Source of the DNA: Chlorops oryzae
Lineage: Eukaryota > Arthropoda > Insecta > Diptera > Chloropidae
Length of the DNA stretch: 64,000 bases
Assembly: GCA_020466095.1 (NCBI GenBank)
Contig: CM035807.1
Span: forward strand, 37,136,114-37,200,113
Direction of reading: 5' to 3'
In this document: positions 22,559 to 35,025 of the stretch, piece after piece
How the letters are laid out: each line of letters opens with the position of its first letter
How positions within the stretch are numbered: position 1 is the first letter of the stretch
Program-made: the position numbers and the translations under genes
Notes under the pieces: generated by a model
What the model saw: only the letters and a program-made list of their open reading frames with translations
Databases searched by the model: none
Told to the model about the DNA's origin: nothing

Positions 22559-23511
22559 CAACTTCGTTTGTCGCTTCTTTGCGCATTGGTTTCAAAAATA
22601 TAAATTTTGAGAAATGATCCAGACATACAAATATGAAAGCATTTCCTTTCCTTTCTTTTGTACTGATATAAAGGCCGTCCTGGTGCTGTGAAGGCGGTTT
22701 TTTCGCGCGCTTTTGACTCTAAAGGGATTTGCCAGAAGGCATCTTTAAGGTCAATGGTAGGTATAAATTTCGTATCTTGTAGTCGGCTAAGAATGCCGTC
22801 GATATTGGGTAGCGGGTAGGCATCCTTAATCGTTCTTTCAGTGAGTTTTCGAGCATCTAAGCATATTCTGTTTTTTCCAGGTTTTCTGACTAGTGTGATC
22901 GGGGAGCTCCAACTGCTATTGGATTCCTCTATCACTCCTAATGCTAGCATGCGGTCTAATTCCTCAAAGATCATATTTTGGATTACTGGAGATACGGGGT
23001 AGTGGCGTTGTTTTATGGGTATACCCTCACCGTTTACTTCAATAACATGTTCCTCCAGGTGTAGTTTCCCTAACCCTTGAGTAGCATGTGATGGAAATTT
23101 TTGTTTAATTTTTTCTAAATCGGCTAGTTGTCTTTCTCCTAACTCGTGTTGTTTAAGCATTGAACTTGGTTCGTCAGAAAAAATTTCCGAGATGGAATCC
23201 TGAATTGCTTCTGCATTGCTAGGTTTATTCTGATCTATCCCCAATAAATTTATTCCGAACGTATAACAGAAATCAATTCCGAAATAAACATCCTGCTGTA
23301 ATGCAGGAACAATGCAGAAGTCCATTTCTTTAATTTTGCCATTCCAGTGGACTGGTAGTTTCGCTATACCTATTATGGGTGTCTCGCCTCCATCGGCTGT
23401 CCTTACATTCTCTTGATTAAGTTTAGTTATTTTTATCGAAGGGTCTTTAAGTAAATTCATGCCCCCTTTACCTATACAACTAGTTGTAGCCCCGGAATCT
23501 AATAGGGTCAT
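22559..23511 (-). pseudogene. Gypsy protease, start of RT, and start of integrase
   Basis: The protease has the catalytic LLDSGATTSCIG at the start (about 23505). The N-terminal RT region follows, with VIEESNSSWSSPITLVRKPG and TIDLKDAFWQIPL near 22750. Around 22700 the sequence jumps into the integrase region including the first catalytic Asp (CLDHFSKF, about 22615). The RT catalytic box and RNase H are therefore deleted. The frame also shifts at the junction. The start codon is not reliable because the protein is normally part of a polyprotein. Confidence 0.85.
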
Positions 23512-23762
23512 TAATTCAATTCCATCTATTTTCGTCTTTGCAAATAGTCGGTTGTCTCCTTGTATTGTACATACTGACGAAATTATTTTATTTCTAAGTT
23601 TTTTATATATTTTTTGCTTTTCTCTTAACCTACTAATTTTTTTGAATTTCCTTTTATTCTGTTTATTTTAATCCAACGATTCACAGAAAATTCTAGCTTT
23701 GTCGTAATCGATTTTGCGCTGGTGAAGCGACTTACGCTCTTCTGGCTTTTGCTCTCCAGCTT

Positions 23763-25402
23763 TTATTTGAAGTGGACGATACAAAATGGTGATGTTACCG
23801 GCATTGGATCTTGCTGGCTCGGGGCTCCGGATACCTCCGCCAGTTGAGTGTTTAAATTAGAATTTAGTTTAATTAAACCGCCTTCATAGACACAATAAGA
23901 GTCGCTTTGACCACACAGAAAGCATTTCATTTCATGAAACGCACTTTTACAACCATTCTCATTTTTAATTTTGCTCTTTTTAAGAAAATCCCCAGGCATC
24001 CCACATGTGAAGCATAAATTCAGGTGGAAAGGAGATGGACACAAGTTGGATGTCTTCTGAAAATTAGAGGCTGAATTGTGAACAGGTGCGTTTGGTGTTT
24101 GTTTCTGTGGGGGCAATTCACTATTAAACTTTCTATTTTCAGTTATTTGAACAGGAAATTTGTTTGGATGTAATGCATCTATACTTTGTGTACAGGCGTA
24201 TGGAACAACGGATTCCATGGCTACTTCGCTATATTGGACCTCATTTACATGTTTAGGTCGTGGTCTGGCATCTCTCAGGACTTTTTCTGCCCTTCTACAT
24301 TCAGGTTTCAATTCAGATAAGGTTGCGACTTTGCTGGAAAACATCATTGTGGCGAGCCGACCACGTAAGTTGTTTTTTATGATCTCTACCAGTTCTTTTT
24401 CTTCTACCCTCTTTTGTAATCGAAACTAATGTTGTGTATGTCGGTATAATAGTCTTCAAAAATTTCTCCAATTTGTTGCTTTCTCTCAACCAATTCTCGA
24501 ATAATTTCAAAGTCGGTCTGACTGGCTTTGTAATGGTTCCTAATTTCTCTTCGTACTTGGCTATATCCGAACCCAGGATTATTTTTGTTGTCCTCTAACA
24601 ACTGCCAGTACCATTTAGCCGCGTTATCTTTAAGCAAACAATGAAAATTATTGAAAATGTGATTATCCGTTATACCGTGTGTTTCAGCTAACTTCTCAAT
24701 TCTAAACAGAAAACTTTCAACGGTTATTTCCTTGTTTGACCCGTCGAATTTAATCTACCATTTATTTAAATCGAATTTGTTTAGTCTCTCGACTTCAATA
24801 GGTCTTAAAGGATTATTTATATATGAGTGGTCGAACTGTACATTTGGGTTAAAATTAGGTCCTGTTCCTTGTGGTTGTTCTGCTGGGGTCGACTGTGGAC
24901 GTAAACTAGTATGGGAGCCATTGTTTTCTAGGTTGTTCAACCGTGCCTCTACTCTTCCATATTTTTCATGCATGTCTTTAAACATTTTTACGCAATCAGC
25001 CATGTACCTGTTGTTGGTAGACATCATGATTGCCAGGTCAGCGAGTTGCTGCTGTGGCAGTGGTGCACTTGCATACGTACTACTGTCTTCGCCCGGCTGA
25101 TCTAGCACTAGGTCTTGTTCGAAAACAACATTTATTTGATCTAATGGGTGGTTAATTTCCTCTTGTTCTGCTTTATCTGCCATTTCACAGATTTTATCGA
25201 TTTTTGATGAAAAACTAAGAGAGACTGATGGATTTTCTATTTCTTTACAGAGTGGTACTAAATTTGGATCTGTTGGAAATGGTACTGTGCTGGAAGGAGC
25301 GTTTACCGCTGATAGCTGCTGCAGCCGTCTAGACTGGTTCCTGGTCAAACGTTGGTCAGATGGGAAATCAAACTTATATTTATTATTCAATTGTTTTTCC
25401 AT
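23763..25402 (-). pseudogene. Gypsy gag, broken
   Basis: N-terminal half at 24755-25402, low complexity with QSRRLQQLSAVNAP and a coiled-coil-like stretch. A stop at 24755 is followed in frame by the capsid-like retrotransposon gag domain (LKDNAAKWYWQLLEDN, VRREIRNHYKASQTDFEII; 24404-24637). After shifts, a zinc-binding tail at 23763-24347 has CFTCGMPG and CFLCGQSD knuckle-like pairs. It would form the virus-like particle and bind RNA. At least two frame breaks. Confidence 0.8.
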
Positions 25403-25649
25403 AAAATATTATGATTTTATTTGCATTAGCTCTACTTGTATTTGTATGTGTGGTTATTGTAAATTGATATTCGCAGGTAATGGACTTTTGCCATTCAAAA
25501 GAAAAAACAGGAAAATTTATCGAAAACAAAAATGTTCCATTTACTATATATATATATGTAAGTAATTTTTCTGTATTCTGCTGGTTTTTCAAAAAAAAAA
25601 AAAAAATTTTAAACAAAAAATATTTCAAAAAAATTTAAAAAAAATATAA

Positions 25650-26380
25650 AACTGTTTATTAATTTGTGCCAATAACGAGTTACAGGTGTTGGAGCTCTTT
25701 TTCTGGGCTACCTGGTGTCACCTTTTTTTTTGTCCGTCTGTCGTGTTCGAGCCAAACTAATCCCCCATCCTAATTTGTCTGAATTCTAATGTTACTTGAC
25801 CCACAGTGCAAAAACTGATTGCTACTGGATTGTCAGGTAACTTTTTCATTTTCCCCAATATGTTTGTTTGTGACAAGGAGCAATTCGCTCCCGAGACTGA
25901 TCCCTGCTGGCGAAGCCCCCTTGCCACTGCAATACTAAAAAAATTTTAAAGAAATTTCTTCTTTTTTTTTCGAAAAAAAATTTCTACACATAAGGTCTCC
26001 AGCTTTTATCTGCTTAGAGCTTGCTGCAAAAAAATTAATAATTACAATACTAATTTCCCTACGCGGTGTGTGCATATGAAAGAAAGAGACGAAAGAGAGA
26101 GAGATAAAAAAAAGAGATAGAAAGAGAAATAAAATTAAAATTTACTTTTAAAGAGGTTTCACTTAATATATGGAAGCAAATAAAACAAATCGGAAGAGAA
26201 ATTTTTACAAAAAAATTATTTCAACGGAATTAAGAAAAAAATGTATTAACTTTTTTTTCTTTGTTTTTCTTTTTGCAAAAAAAATTAGAAATGAAAAAAT
26301 ATAATAGAAAGAAAGAAAACTACACGTTAGGAGAAAAAAAAAAATGTGAAAAGATAGAAGAAAAGGAAGAAAGCTATTCG
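25650..26380. other. Gypsy 5' untranslated leader
   Basis: Lies between the primer site and gag. It has purine-rich GA tracts (26080-26130) and T/A runs. Reading frames here are low-complexity and not credible. Confidence 0.55.
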
Positions 26381-26390
26381 TTGGGCGCCA
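26381..26390 (-). other. Primer binding site, tRNA-Lys type
   Basis: The minus strand reads TGGCGCCCAA, complementary to the 3' end of insect tRNA-Lys and the same as in classic Gypsy elements. It starts one base after the LTR end. Confidence 0.85.
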
Positions 26391-26391
26391 G

Positions 26392-27544
26392 TGTAATTGA
26401 AGTTTTGGTTTTAAATAATCATAAGCTGATGTTGTTGTTTGCGGTGGCGGGTTGCTTAAAAATGTTAGAAGGTAAAGTATTTTTGAAATTTGAGTGTTTT
26501 TTGAGTCTTTGTACATCGTAATTCATTTTTTTTTTTTTTTTTTTTCAATTCGAGTTGATTGCTAATTCATTTTTATATTAAATATTTATATATATATCAA
26601 AAAATATGTTTTTTTAATTTTTTTTTTTATTATTTTTTTTTTTTATATAATATAAATAAATTTCATTTAACAGGTACTTGGTTTTTATTTTAATTCATGC
26701 TTACCTGACATATTCTAAATACATTTTTACAATTTTTCAATCTTATCTTATTAATTTTCGTGTTTTTCGTTTTCTTTTAAAACATATCGGGCATGTCTAA
26801 ATCCTTGTATTGGATTTTCTTGCGGCTGCTGGTTGTGTCGCTAACGCTTCGCGGTGCCTTCTCTTTCTTGGAAGCTCTTTCTTCGCAGATCACCAGGTAT
26901 TTTGCAGGTTCTCCTGGTTCACTAATTTTTTTCCTTACGGTCAGGTGTTTTGGCCGTTGCTTAGAATTTGGTACATAGTTCCATTATAAATCTTCATGCA
27001 TTTCAGGCGTTGATTCTTCTTTTGTGTCGTGCGCATATCGCGAATGATGCGACGCAAAATGATGGGAACTCCATTTGTTACTTCGGTCTCCGCCACCTCA
27101 ATTCTGCCAGCACAGTCGTCCACCAGCAATCTTTTAGGATAGGTCGGCTCTTCCGCCTCGACTGCATAGCCTCCCCAATCGTCCGTGTCGATATCATAGC
27201 CGTCGATGCTGAGCATATCGTCATCGTTTGTATGTGTGGAGGGTGTGTGTGATATTTGTAGGTCTTATGTTTTGATTTTAATATATATTTTGTAGTTTCT
27301 TTCTTTTTTTTTTTACAAACTCACCTGGACATGCATCAATACAAGAAGAAGAGAAAAAAAGGAGCACTAACACATGTATATAATTTTATACAATATATAA
27401 TAATATTTTTTTTATTTTATTTTTGTACACAAATATATATATTTTTTGTTTTCTACAAAATTTAATTGTATTCCCCTCTTCAATTCTCTCCCTACATTCA
27501 TTAATTTCTCCTTTCTCTCTCCTTTGCAGGTACGCCACATAACA
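26392..27544 (-). mobile_element. Gypsy-group 5' LTR
   Basis: 1153 bp, starting TGTTATGTGG at 27544 and ending ..TTCAATTACA at 26392, next to the primer site. It matches 16560-19044 but lacks both MITEs and has lost about 306 bp that removed the acceptor site and N-terminus of the internal reading frame. The donor CAG/GTGAGT is kept near 27315. Confidence 0.82.
26790..27216 (-). pseudogene. Truncated copy of the LTR reading frame
   Basis: Matches residues from MLS(I)GYDIDTDDWGG onward of the 17974-18675 protein, with few changes (GYDID preceded by D instead of E, CMKIYN instead of CIEIIY). It breaks by a base loss near 26950; the last third continues in the next frame to DMPDMF at 26790. The N-terminus is deleted. 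Confidence 0.8.
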
Positions 27545-28737
27545 AAACACGATGAAAAAAAAACCCGAAAAAGGTGCTCCCTCGACCTTTTCAATTGGAA
27601 AAAGAGGAAAATCGTCCGTTGTGTGGGATTTTTTTCAGCGAGGTCCCGATGGCAAGCATGCAGATTGTAAAATTTTCAAAGAAACTGTTCTGAGTCGAGG
27701 GAACACGATAAATTACATGTCTCACTTGAAACGAAATCATGCGATACAACTAGGAATCTGCCAAGGAAAAATGATTCCTGTAACTAGCAGCAGCAGCGAA
27801 GATAACGGAAATGACGACAATGGCCAAGGAGAAGACTCTAGGTAAGTTCGTAAAAGTTTATTTCTTTCGTTATGCTAATAGGAAAATATTTCAACGGATT
27901 TTTATTCAATTGAAGAAAGAAAAAAACCTTTGAAAAGAAAGCCTGACCAGACTTCTCTGGCCAAGTATGCAAAAAGAGAAAATATTGAGCTGTACGGACC
28001 AAAATCGCAAAGGAAAAAAGAACTCGACGATTCACTGTTAAAATTTGTTGTTCGCAGCCTTCAACCCATGAGCATCGTCGAAGAAGATTGTTTCGAAGAG
28101 ATGCTCAAAAAATTCGATCCTCGCTACAAATTACCCAGACGACGTCATTTACGTGATGAAATTATCGTGACAGCTTATCACAAATCTGTGATTCAAATAG
28201 CTGAAACCAGGCCCGTGCGCACGGGGGGGGTTTTGGGTGTTAAAACCCCCCCCATTGAGAATAAGAATTATAAATATTATATATAAAACGAAAAAGGAAA
28301 TTTCGCACAATGGGCCAAGCTGATGCAAGAAGAATTGCATGAGCTGTCGCGTACTCGGCAACTCGTGCAAATACTTGATAAAATAATTGGCAAATACTCC
28401 AAATAGTTCCCATTTTAATTTTTGTACTTTGATAGAAATTTTTCATGATAGACTATTAGCACCTAGAAATTTGAAAATTCTCCGGCAGAAATTTCAATTG
28501 AGGTAACTGATCCAAATAAGGAAATGCGATCCAAATAAAAACATTCGAAATCAATTCGATTTCAATAGAAATTTATTTGTCCAGATGAACATCGAAATTG
28601 CACAATTTTAGAAAATTTCGGAACAAATCTGACATATAAAATTGAGTCAATTTAAATTTTGTTCTGAAATTGATTGCTTAAATACAAATATCGCATGTAG
28701 GCAAAAATTTTCGTGTATTGTAAGGCTTGCTTTTAAC

Positions 28738-29055
28738 CGATATTTACTGTATATCTATGTCTAATTGTCGACGTCGAAAAGGCTCTGCCGCGATCGAGAA
28801 ATTCACCCTTAGGCAGGTTTAGGAAATTCAACTCTTTCGAGAAATTCACCAGAAAGCTACCAACAACAATACGGGTAGACACAAAGTGGCACTCCAAAAT
28901 TAGAAATAAAACTGGCAATGCAAAAACACTTCATTTCACCACAGCAGAGCTTAGGATTTAGCTGCTATAGCGTGCATCTTTTTGACAAATGCTTTATGCC
29001 TATGTTCAGGCAGCGTAGCTCTAACACATTACATGGATTAGGAAGAAGAAGCCCA
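28738..29055. mobile_element. Shortened third copy of the CATGTAGGAC MITE
   Basis: Shares gtctaa(t)tgtcgacgtcgaaaa, the gaaattcaccagaaagctaccaacaacaat block and the end block cagcgtagctctaacacatt..ggattaggaagaagaag with copies at 16639 and 21794. The middle 400 bp are missing. The terminal repeats are worn. Confidence 0.75.
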
Positions 29056-29223
29056 GTAGATAATTATGGAGTAATACCCAAACCGAGCAAAAAAAGAGTA
29101 ATGACTTATTCATCCGATTGGAGTAAGAAGCGAGCAATCGAGGTTTTATTTCAATTTTTATAATCGCTTAATGATTCATTTGGAGTAATAGGAGAGCAAC
29201 CTATGTTATTTAATGACTTATAT

Positions 29224-29950
29224 ATCCATCTGGATCTGATGCTGCAAGAAAAGAATTGCTCGAAAGAGAGAGAGCTTCTGAATATTTCCGAGAAATTTTT
29301 GAGAAGGCGTACACCGTCGGCAAGGAGCATGATATCGAATTGCGAAAGCCTCGGTTAACTGCGAAACAAACACATCGCAACAACGTCGTCACTGATTCAG
29401 TTGAGGATTACTTTCACATAACCATATACGTACCATACCTTGATACTTTCATCGCTCATCTTCATGATAGGTTCCTCAATCATCGCAATATCCTATCAAA
29501 TTTCGAATGCCTGTTCCCACATAAAATGAAAGCACTCAATGTAGAGTCTTGTGTTCAATTATTTACACAATACTCTTCTATCTTGCACAATGATAGTCCT
29601 TACTTCTGGATCAGTGAAGTTCAACTTTGGCATCGGCGAATTTCTGGAATGGATATAAAAAATTCACTTGATGCGCTTGATATTTGCAATGCAGATGCAT
29701 TTCCGAACATCCATCAAATCCTCCGCATAATGGCAATTTTACCCGTTACTACTGCTACAAATGAAAGGTTTTTCTCAACATTGCGTGTCTTAAAACATAC
29801 CTCAGATCGACTATGTCTGAAGATCGACTAAATGGCCTAGCCTCACTGAATATACATCGTGAGGTTGAAATTGACGTGGAAACGATTTTGGAAGACTTTT
29901 TTTCTGTGCCTCGAAGGGTTTCTTTGTTGCATGAAACTCACCAAAACTGA
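29224..29950 (+). pseudogene. DUF4371-type hAT transposase, C-terminal half
   Basis: Reads EHDIELRKPRLTAKQTHRNN, ITIYVPYLDTFIAHLHDRFL and the dimerisation signature AILPVTTATNERFFSTLRVL near 29740-29790. A one-base change near 29815 shifts the frame; the end SEDRLNGLASLNIH continues to about 29950. The N-terminal zinc finger and first catalytic Asp are absent. Same broad type as the relic at 908-2267. Confidence 0.85.
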
Positions 29951-30480
29951 ATTGTTATAATAAAGTCATTGAAATCGTTACTCTTGATTTTTAACCAATA
30001 GTTTTAATTAATAGAAAAAAAACCCCCCCCTTGGGCAATTCCTGCGCACGGGCATGGCTGAAACCGTTAAAAACAAGTAAATCAGGTATGTGATTGGTTT
30101 CCCTTTCTCGGAGAAAGGTAATTCAATTCCCTAACAAGTGTGATTCATTTCCACTTTCCCTTAAAAAGGGGTAATTCAAATTCCCATAGTAACTTGGTAG
30201 GGAAATTAGTTTATTTCGATCAAAAAGCACGTATTTAGGTCTTTTGCGGTGCATTTTATGAAAGAGTAAAGCGTTCGATTGTTTTTATGATTTTTCTTAG
30301 ACTTAATCAATTTATTTTTAAAGTATTAAATCATTAAAAATGTAACTCATGTAAAAAACCTAAAACAAAAAATATTTGCTAGTATATTATCGAAAGGGTG
30401 GCATCACTCAAATCAGCTGTCAAAAACGAATACCAAGAAGGTTGCTTCCTTGAACTTCAATTTATTTGCTTCGGTAAAAA

Positions 30481-31247
30481 ATGTAAGTTGAATGCCTAAA
30501 ATGTAATCTTTAATACTTAATGTAATAACTTTTTTTAGGGGAAAGCATAAAACATCGGAGCAGGATTCAATTTTTGTTGCTTTTATGGAAGAGCATCCAG
30601 ATCTTGGAAAAAACTTTGCAAAGGGGGACAGAGTAGCGCATGAAGCATTGTGGAATAGTCTTACTGAGCAGCTCAATGCATCTGGACCCCCAACAAAAAG
30701 CATGAACGAGTGGAAAGGGGCTTGGAAAGACTGGAAGAAGAATATAAGATCAAAATTGGCTCACAATAATCGCGAAAGCCGGGCAACAGGTGGTGGCAAA
30801 TTTAACCAATTTGTTTTGTCTCCGATCGAGGAACGAGTGGCAATTTTGGCAGATTTACATACTGCTGTTGAAGGCATAAAGGGCGCTATGAACTTCAGCG
30901 TCACACAAGACTTCGCAGAACCATTTATCGTTGAAGAACTTGATGAAACCCCAACTAATGAGAAAGAGGGCAGAGCTGCGAAGCCAAAGAAAAAGGTTCA
31001 TCAAGCTCGATCGTCGAAGAATCGACGACAGTCAACTGATTTTCACTCCATAGCGCAAGAAGAATTAATTGAAATGAAAAGTATTTCTTCTTCTTTGGCT
31101 GAAATTAAGATGGAAGTGCAAATCACTAACGCTACTTTGATAAAAGTTTATGACATCCTTTCAGCTTCTAATGAAGAAACGAAACGTCATAACCTTGCTA
31201 TGGAAAATCGAAAATCCAAAAAAAAAAGAAAAATTTCAATTCAATAA
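30481..31247 (+). CDS. Harbinger-1 Myb/SANT-like DNA-binding partner
   Basis: 236 residues. The start codon is made by splicing: exon 1 ends ..AAAAAAT at 30482, the donor is GTAAGT, the 56-nt intron ends TTTTTTTAG at 30538, and exon 2 begins with G, giving AT|G. Unspliced, the same ATG is followed directly by TAA. The N-terminal trihelix/SANT-like domain reads MGKHKTSEQDSIFVAFMEEH, later WNSLTEQLNASG and EWKGAWKDWKKNIR. A basic segment KPKKKVHQARSSKNRRQ follows, then a heptad-like C-terminus and the tail KSKKKRKISIQ. Such proteins bind Harbinger ends and carry the transposase to the nucleus. The frame is intact. Confidence 0.85.
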
Positions 31248-31433
31248 AAGCCCAACCAAATAGGATTGTGATTTGATTGTGAAATAATGATTACGACTGC
31301 CATATGTTTTTAAGAATTTGTTTTTAGTTTTCGTGAAGTGATATATTTTTTTATTTCAAGTTTAAGTTACAAATAAAAGTTTTACGCATCAGATAACCTT
31401 TATTTTAATTTATTGTATTACAGAAATAGGTGC

Positions 31434-32597
31434 TTAACGAGGCATGTTTCGTGCAATTGAGTCTCGAATGCTTAAAGCCTGAGCAGATGGAGTGTCTTCA
31501 TTTTGTATGTGTTGAGTGTCATCAACCGTGTCATCAAATGTCTCAATAAATTCTTCGTCCGATATATTATAGGCCCGACAAATATTGTGAATCGCACAAC
31601 AAACGTTGATGAGCTTACTACATTTTAAAGGAGTGTAAAGCAAGGTTCCATGTAGACATCGAAATCGACTCTTTAGGACACCTATTACACGTTCGACCAA
31701 GTTTCGAGCCGCGGAATGATTAATATTGAACCTGTGTTGCGCGCTGTTCTGCTGAGGACTCCTATATGGAGTAAGCAAAAATGGTTCTAAAGGGTATCCA
31801 CTATCCCCTAACAGCCAAGATCTGTCACCTTCATTGTATTTCGCCAAAAAATAGCTTCTTGGACTACTCAAATTCCAAATGAAGGAGTCGTGACTCGCAC
31901 CCGGCTTCGTAGCGTCAACGCACTTAATGGTCATGTTGTGATCACAAATCTATGATTGGAATACACATAGTTTAAAATGAAAATTTAACCAAAAATATTG
32001 CACTTACAATCATTGCGTTGATACTAAAATATCCTTTTCTGTTGTAATATAAGCTCTCATTTTGAGAAGGCTTGTTAATGCGTATATGGGTCCCATCGAT
32101 GCATCCAATGACTCCCGGAATTTTGTGCTTTAGATAAAAGTGAGACTTTGACATTCTAACCTCCTCTTCAGTTTGGTCCAATTTAATCCATTTGGGACAA
32201 ATTGTACGCTCAAGAAAGTTAACAATTGACCACAACACCTTGCAAAATGTAGTGCGTTCAATCCGAATGTCAGAATCTTTAGCGATTACGCGCTGAAAAG
32301 ATCCAACTGCTAAAAATCGCAGCGTAGAAGCAAGTTTAATGGCCAAGGGAACGGACGAGCTACGAGCGGCTCTCATGTGTGGTTTGATATCCTCTAAAAT
32401 TAAAACAAAAGCTTCCTTGCTGATCCGGTAGTTGCTTATAAACCTGAAATAACAAAATTTATATAATTGAGCACTATGTATACTTTAAATGCAACTTACA
32501 CAGATTCTGGACATGACAAGGGGTCAGAATAATCACGCAAGAGCCTTCGTGGAACATTTTCTTGTTCAAGTTGAGCAAAAATTATTGCAACCGGCAT
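31434..32597 (-). CDS. Harbinger-1 DDE transposase (HARBI1-like)
   Basis: Three exons, 32500-32597, 32008-32443 and 31434-31949, joined by consensus introns (GTAAGTTG..TTTCAG; GTAAGTG..ATCATAG). 1050 coding bases in register, 349 residues, the usual family length. An N-terminal helical region (VPRRLLRDYSDPLSCPES, RISKEAFVLILEDI) is followed by the DDE_Tnp_4 core: first Asp in GVIGCIDGTHI, second in LLGDSGYPLEPFLLTP, Glu in NLVERVIGVLKSRF. The end ..SIARNMPR is intact. No stop or frameshift, so it may still be functional. It faces the partner gene 3' to 3' with about 190 bp between. Confidence 0.9.
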
Positions 32598-34342
32598 TTT
32601 CCAAAATCATTTGCATTTGACGTTTCAGATCTTCGAATACTTTCGAAATTAGTGCTGCCATATATTTTTTATTTGTGCTCTTTTCAGATTCCCGGGAAAA
32701 CAATCACACCATTTTTTAATTGCCGGGAATCGTATTTCCCCAGGGAAATGAAAACCCAGGGAAACCAATCACACACCTGAATACAATTGATATTGAAAAA
32801 TAAAATGCATGCATATTGGATTTGATCAATTTTCATGGTTTTTGATAGAATAATAGCGGTAACGTTCGACGGATGGACTAGCCGAACAACCCAAGGCTAT
32901 CTCGTAGTGAGTGGTCATTTTGTAGAAAATGGAGGTATTCGGGCTGCTATACTATCCGTGAATCCAATTCCAGGAAGATCAACAGCCGAAAACCTGGCAG
33001 ATCTTCTACGACAAAACGTCATAGAAAAGTTTCCTGGCATTCAGGTTGTATGCGGCGTAACAGACAAAGCAAAACACATGTTAGCAACGTGTGAGAGGAT
33101 GCAGCTAAGTGTTGGTCTACAAGCAATTGGCTTAATTGAACTATTTTAAAAATATTTTAGTGGAAAAACATGCCCTGTGCCCCTCACACTATTCAACTTG
33201 TTATCAACACGGCGATATGGAAAACAACAAATTCTCTAAAAGATGGAGAAAATGACATTACAAAAATATTTGAAAATGACGAAGCCGACGATCCTACAGG
33301 AATTATCTGACTCAACTGTATTCAGCATTTTAAGGAAATCGCGTCGAGTTACTACCTTTTTTCACCACAGCGGAGTTGCTTCTAAAGCTTTGTCAGCAAA
33401 GCTGAAAATTCACAACTTTCCGGATCGTAAATTAGTACAATCTGTGTATACGCGATGGAATTCATCACTGGAGATGCTGAAGAGCATTCACAATGCAATG
33501 GATGCAATTATTGTAATTCTCAATAAATTTGAGAACAAAATTTCACCTTTTTCACCACTGGAAACAAAGGCAATCCCAGAAATGATTGCTATTTTAGAAC
33601 CGTTCGCAGATAGTACAGCTGAGTTGAGCGGGGACTCATATGCTCGTGATGCAAATCCGTGAGAGATTACTGAAATACGAATTAAGAAGTATTTCCTCGT
33701 AAGTATTTCATTTTTGGATGACTTTTAGTATGTTCCCCTAATTTCTTACCTTTTTACAGAATTGCTACAGTCCTTGATCCACGATTCAATTAGCATGGGT
33801 TCTGTGACGTTGTTAAATTTCGGAATGCAGTCGAATTAATTAAAAATGAGCTGAAGATGGAAATTTCTAAATCTATGAAGGCAGGGAGACAAATTGATTG
33901 TTATGAAATTGAAGAAAACGAGGGCACATTAGAGAAAAGTAAGAAAAAAGAGTTCACAACACATTCACAACAAAAATCACTGGATATAAAATACCGATTT
34001 TTACAGGTTGATTTGCTTTTCTCGAGCAGCACCGAAACAGCGTGGCTCCTTCACTATCAACAATTCCTGGATCTTCTCAAGCAATCGTACATTTGAACGC
34101 ATACCTTGAAGAGAAAATTTTTACCAGAGACAAGGCTGATATAATGAAATATTGGAACGATTACACTGCGTGTGAACCTGTAAAAAATTGTATTTAAATA
34201 TCTCTTGGTCCCAGCATCTTCGGTACCATCATAGAGGGTCAACTCAACAGTGGGAAATATTATTTCATATAATAGAGCCTTTTTGACTCCAGACATAGCG
34301 GAAAAATTGGTTTTTCTCCGCCAAAATTACGAATATTTAAAG

Positions 34343-35022
34343 TAAAAAATGAAAGAAAGATGAAGTAGCGCTATTTTTTCCTTTCCGTAACTGTAAAAAT
34401 GTTTATAATTATTAGCAGAATAAACAATTTGGGTTATGTTCGCAAAAATCTTCTTTACATTAAATTCAAATTTCCCTGCTTTGAAAAGTATATCGATACA
34501 CTTCGAAAAACATCGGATAAGTATCGATACGTTTTTTAACCGATTTTACCCAGCCCTAATAGATATTGCAGAGGCGGCATTTCGCATTTTTCTCACTTCC
34601 CTCTTCCCACGTGCGATAGTAAAAAATAACCAAAACAAAGAAATGGAAAGAAATACAGAAGGCAAATGAAAACGAAAACAACCAATGTCTTTCTGGCGCG
34701 GAGTTAAAATTTTTTTTTCAAGAGTCTGCGTAAAAAGTTCTTATGAAAGTCATATAATCTGGGTTGGCATTCGAAAAGAATTTTTGGAACTTGTATGTAG
34801 TCTACGTCGAAAACTGTAAAATACTTTTCTACATGTCGAAAACCTGGATCATGTCGAAAACTCTTAATCGTCCAAGAATTTAAAGAACAACTCGTTATAT
34901 CGTTCTTACTCGCTTCAAGTATTGAATCTATCGACATACACGTTCGCCAGCTTGTATATTCCCAAAATACACAGAAATGAAGTATGAATTCATGTTCGTC
35001 AATGTAAACAATCAATTTATTT
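34343..35022. other. 3' flank of the hAT; no gene
   Basis: Probably holds the right terminus of the ZBED-type hAT near 34550. Two palindromic atcgata words lie at 34490-34535. The rest is unassigned. Confidence 0.45.
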
Positions 35023-35025
35023 TAT

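Larger units (their letters stand above)
16560..27544 (-). mobile_element. Gypsy-group LTR retrotransposon with nested inserts
   Basis: On the minus strand from the 5' LTR (27544-26392) and primer site (26390-26381), through gag (25402-23763), protease and start of RT (23511 down), integrase (to 19351), to the 3' LTR (19044 to about 16560). Most of RT and RNase H is missing. The integrase is interrupted at 20046-21787 and 21794-22558. The LTR pair differs by insertions and a deletion, so this is an old copy. No env is seen. Confidence 0.85.
28208..30056 (+). mobile_element. 1849-bp hAT element nested in the ZBED-type hAT
   Basis: Ends CAGGCCCGTGCGCA and, inverted, CATGCCCGTGCGCA (13 of 14). 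Exact 8-bp duplication GCTGAAAC at 28200-28207 and 30057-30064. It encodes only the C-terminal part of a DUF4371-type transposase (29224-29946), so it is an internal deletion derivative. It also contains a shortened copy of the CATGTAGGAC MITE (28738-29055). Confidence 0.9.
30083..32779. mobile_element. Complete PIF/Harbinger element (Harbinger-1)
   Basis: 2697 bp. Ends CAGGTATGTGATTGGTTTCC and, inverted, CAGGTGTGTGATTGGTTTCC. Flanked by AAT at 30080-30082 and 32780-32782. It carries two convergent genes: a Myb/SANT-like partner on plus and a DDE transposase on minus, both readable without a stop. Inserted in the ZBED-type hAT 19 bases after the nested hAT. Confidence 0.9.
27552..34342 (+). 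pseudogene. ZBED-type hAT transposase split by two transposons
   Basis: BED finger at the start: SVVWDFFQRGPDGKHADCKI and NYMSHLKRNHA (27552-27845). An intron follows (donor AG/GTAAGT at 27841, acceptor near 27923), then SLAKYAKRENIELYG and KFDPRYKLPRRRHLRDEI to 28207. After the two inserts (28208-30056, 30083-32779) the catalytic region resumes with IIAVTFDGWTSRTTQGYL (32850), GVTDKAKHM and SVYTRWNSSLEML (33450). The dimerisation region at 34200-34342 has VPS then a TAG where Glu is expected, RVNSTVGNIISYNR, and ends LRQNYEYLK. Several other stops and shifts. A TIR-like sequence (complement of ttaccca..gccctaa) is near 34550; the left end abuts the Gypsy LTR. Confidence 0.85.

Noticed and set aside
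26205..26521. Frames of about 90-100 codons in the Gypsy leader
   Set aside because: Low-complexity F/L/K runs from homopolymer DNA on both strands.
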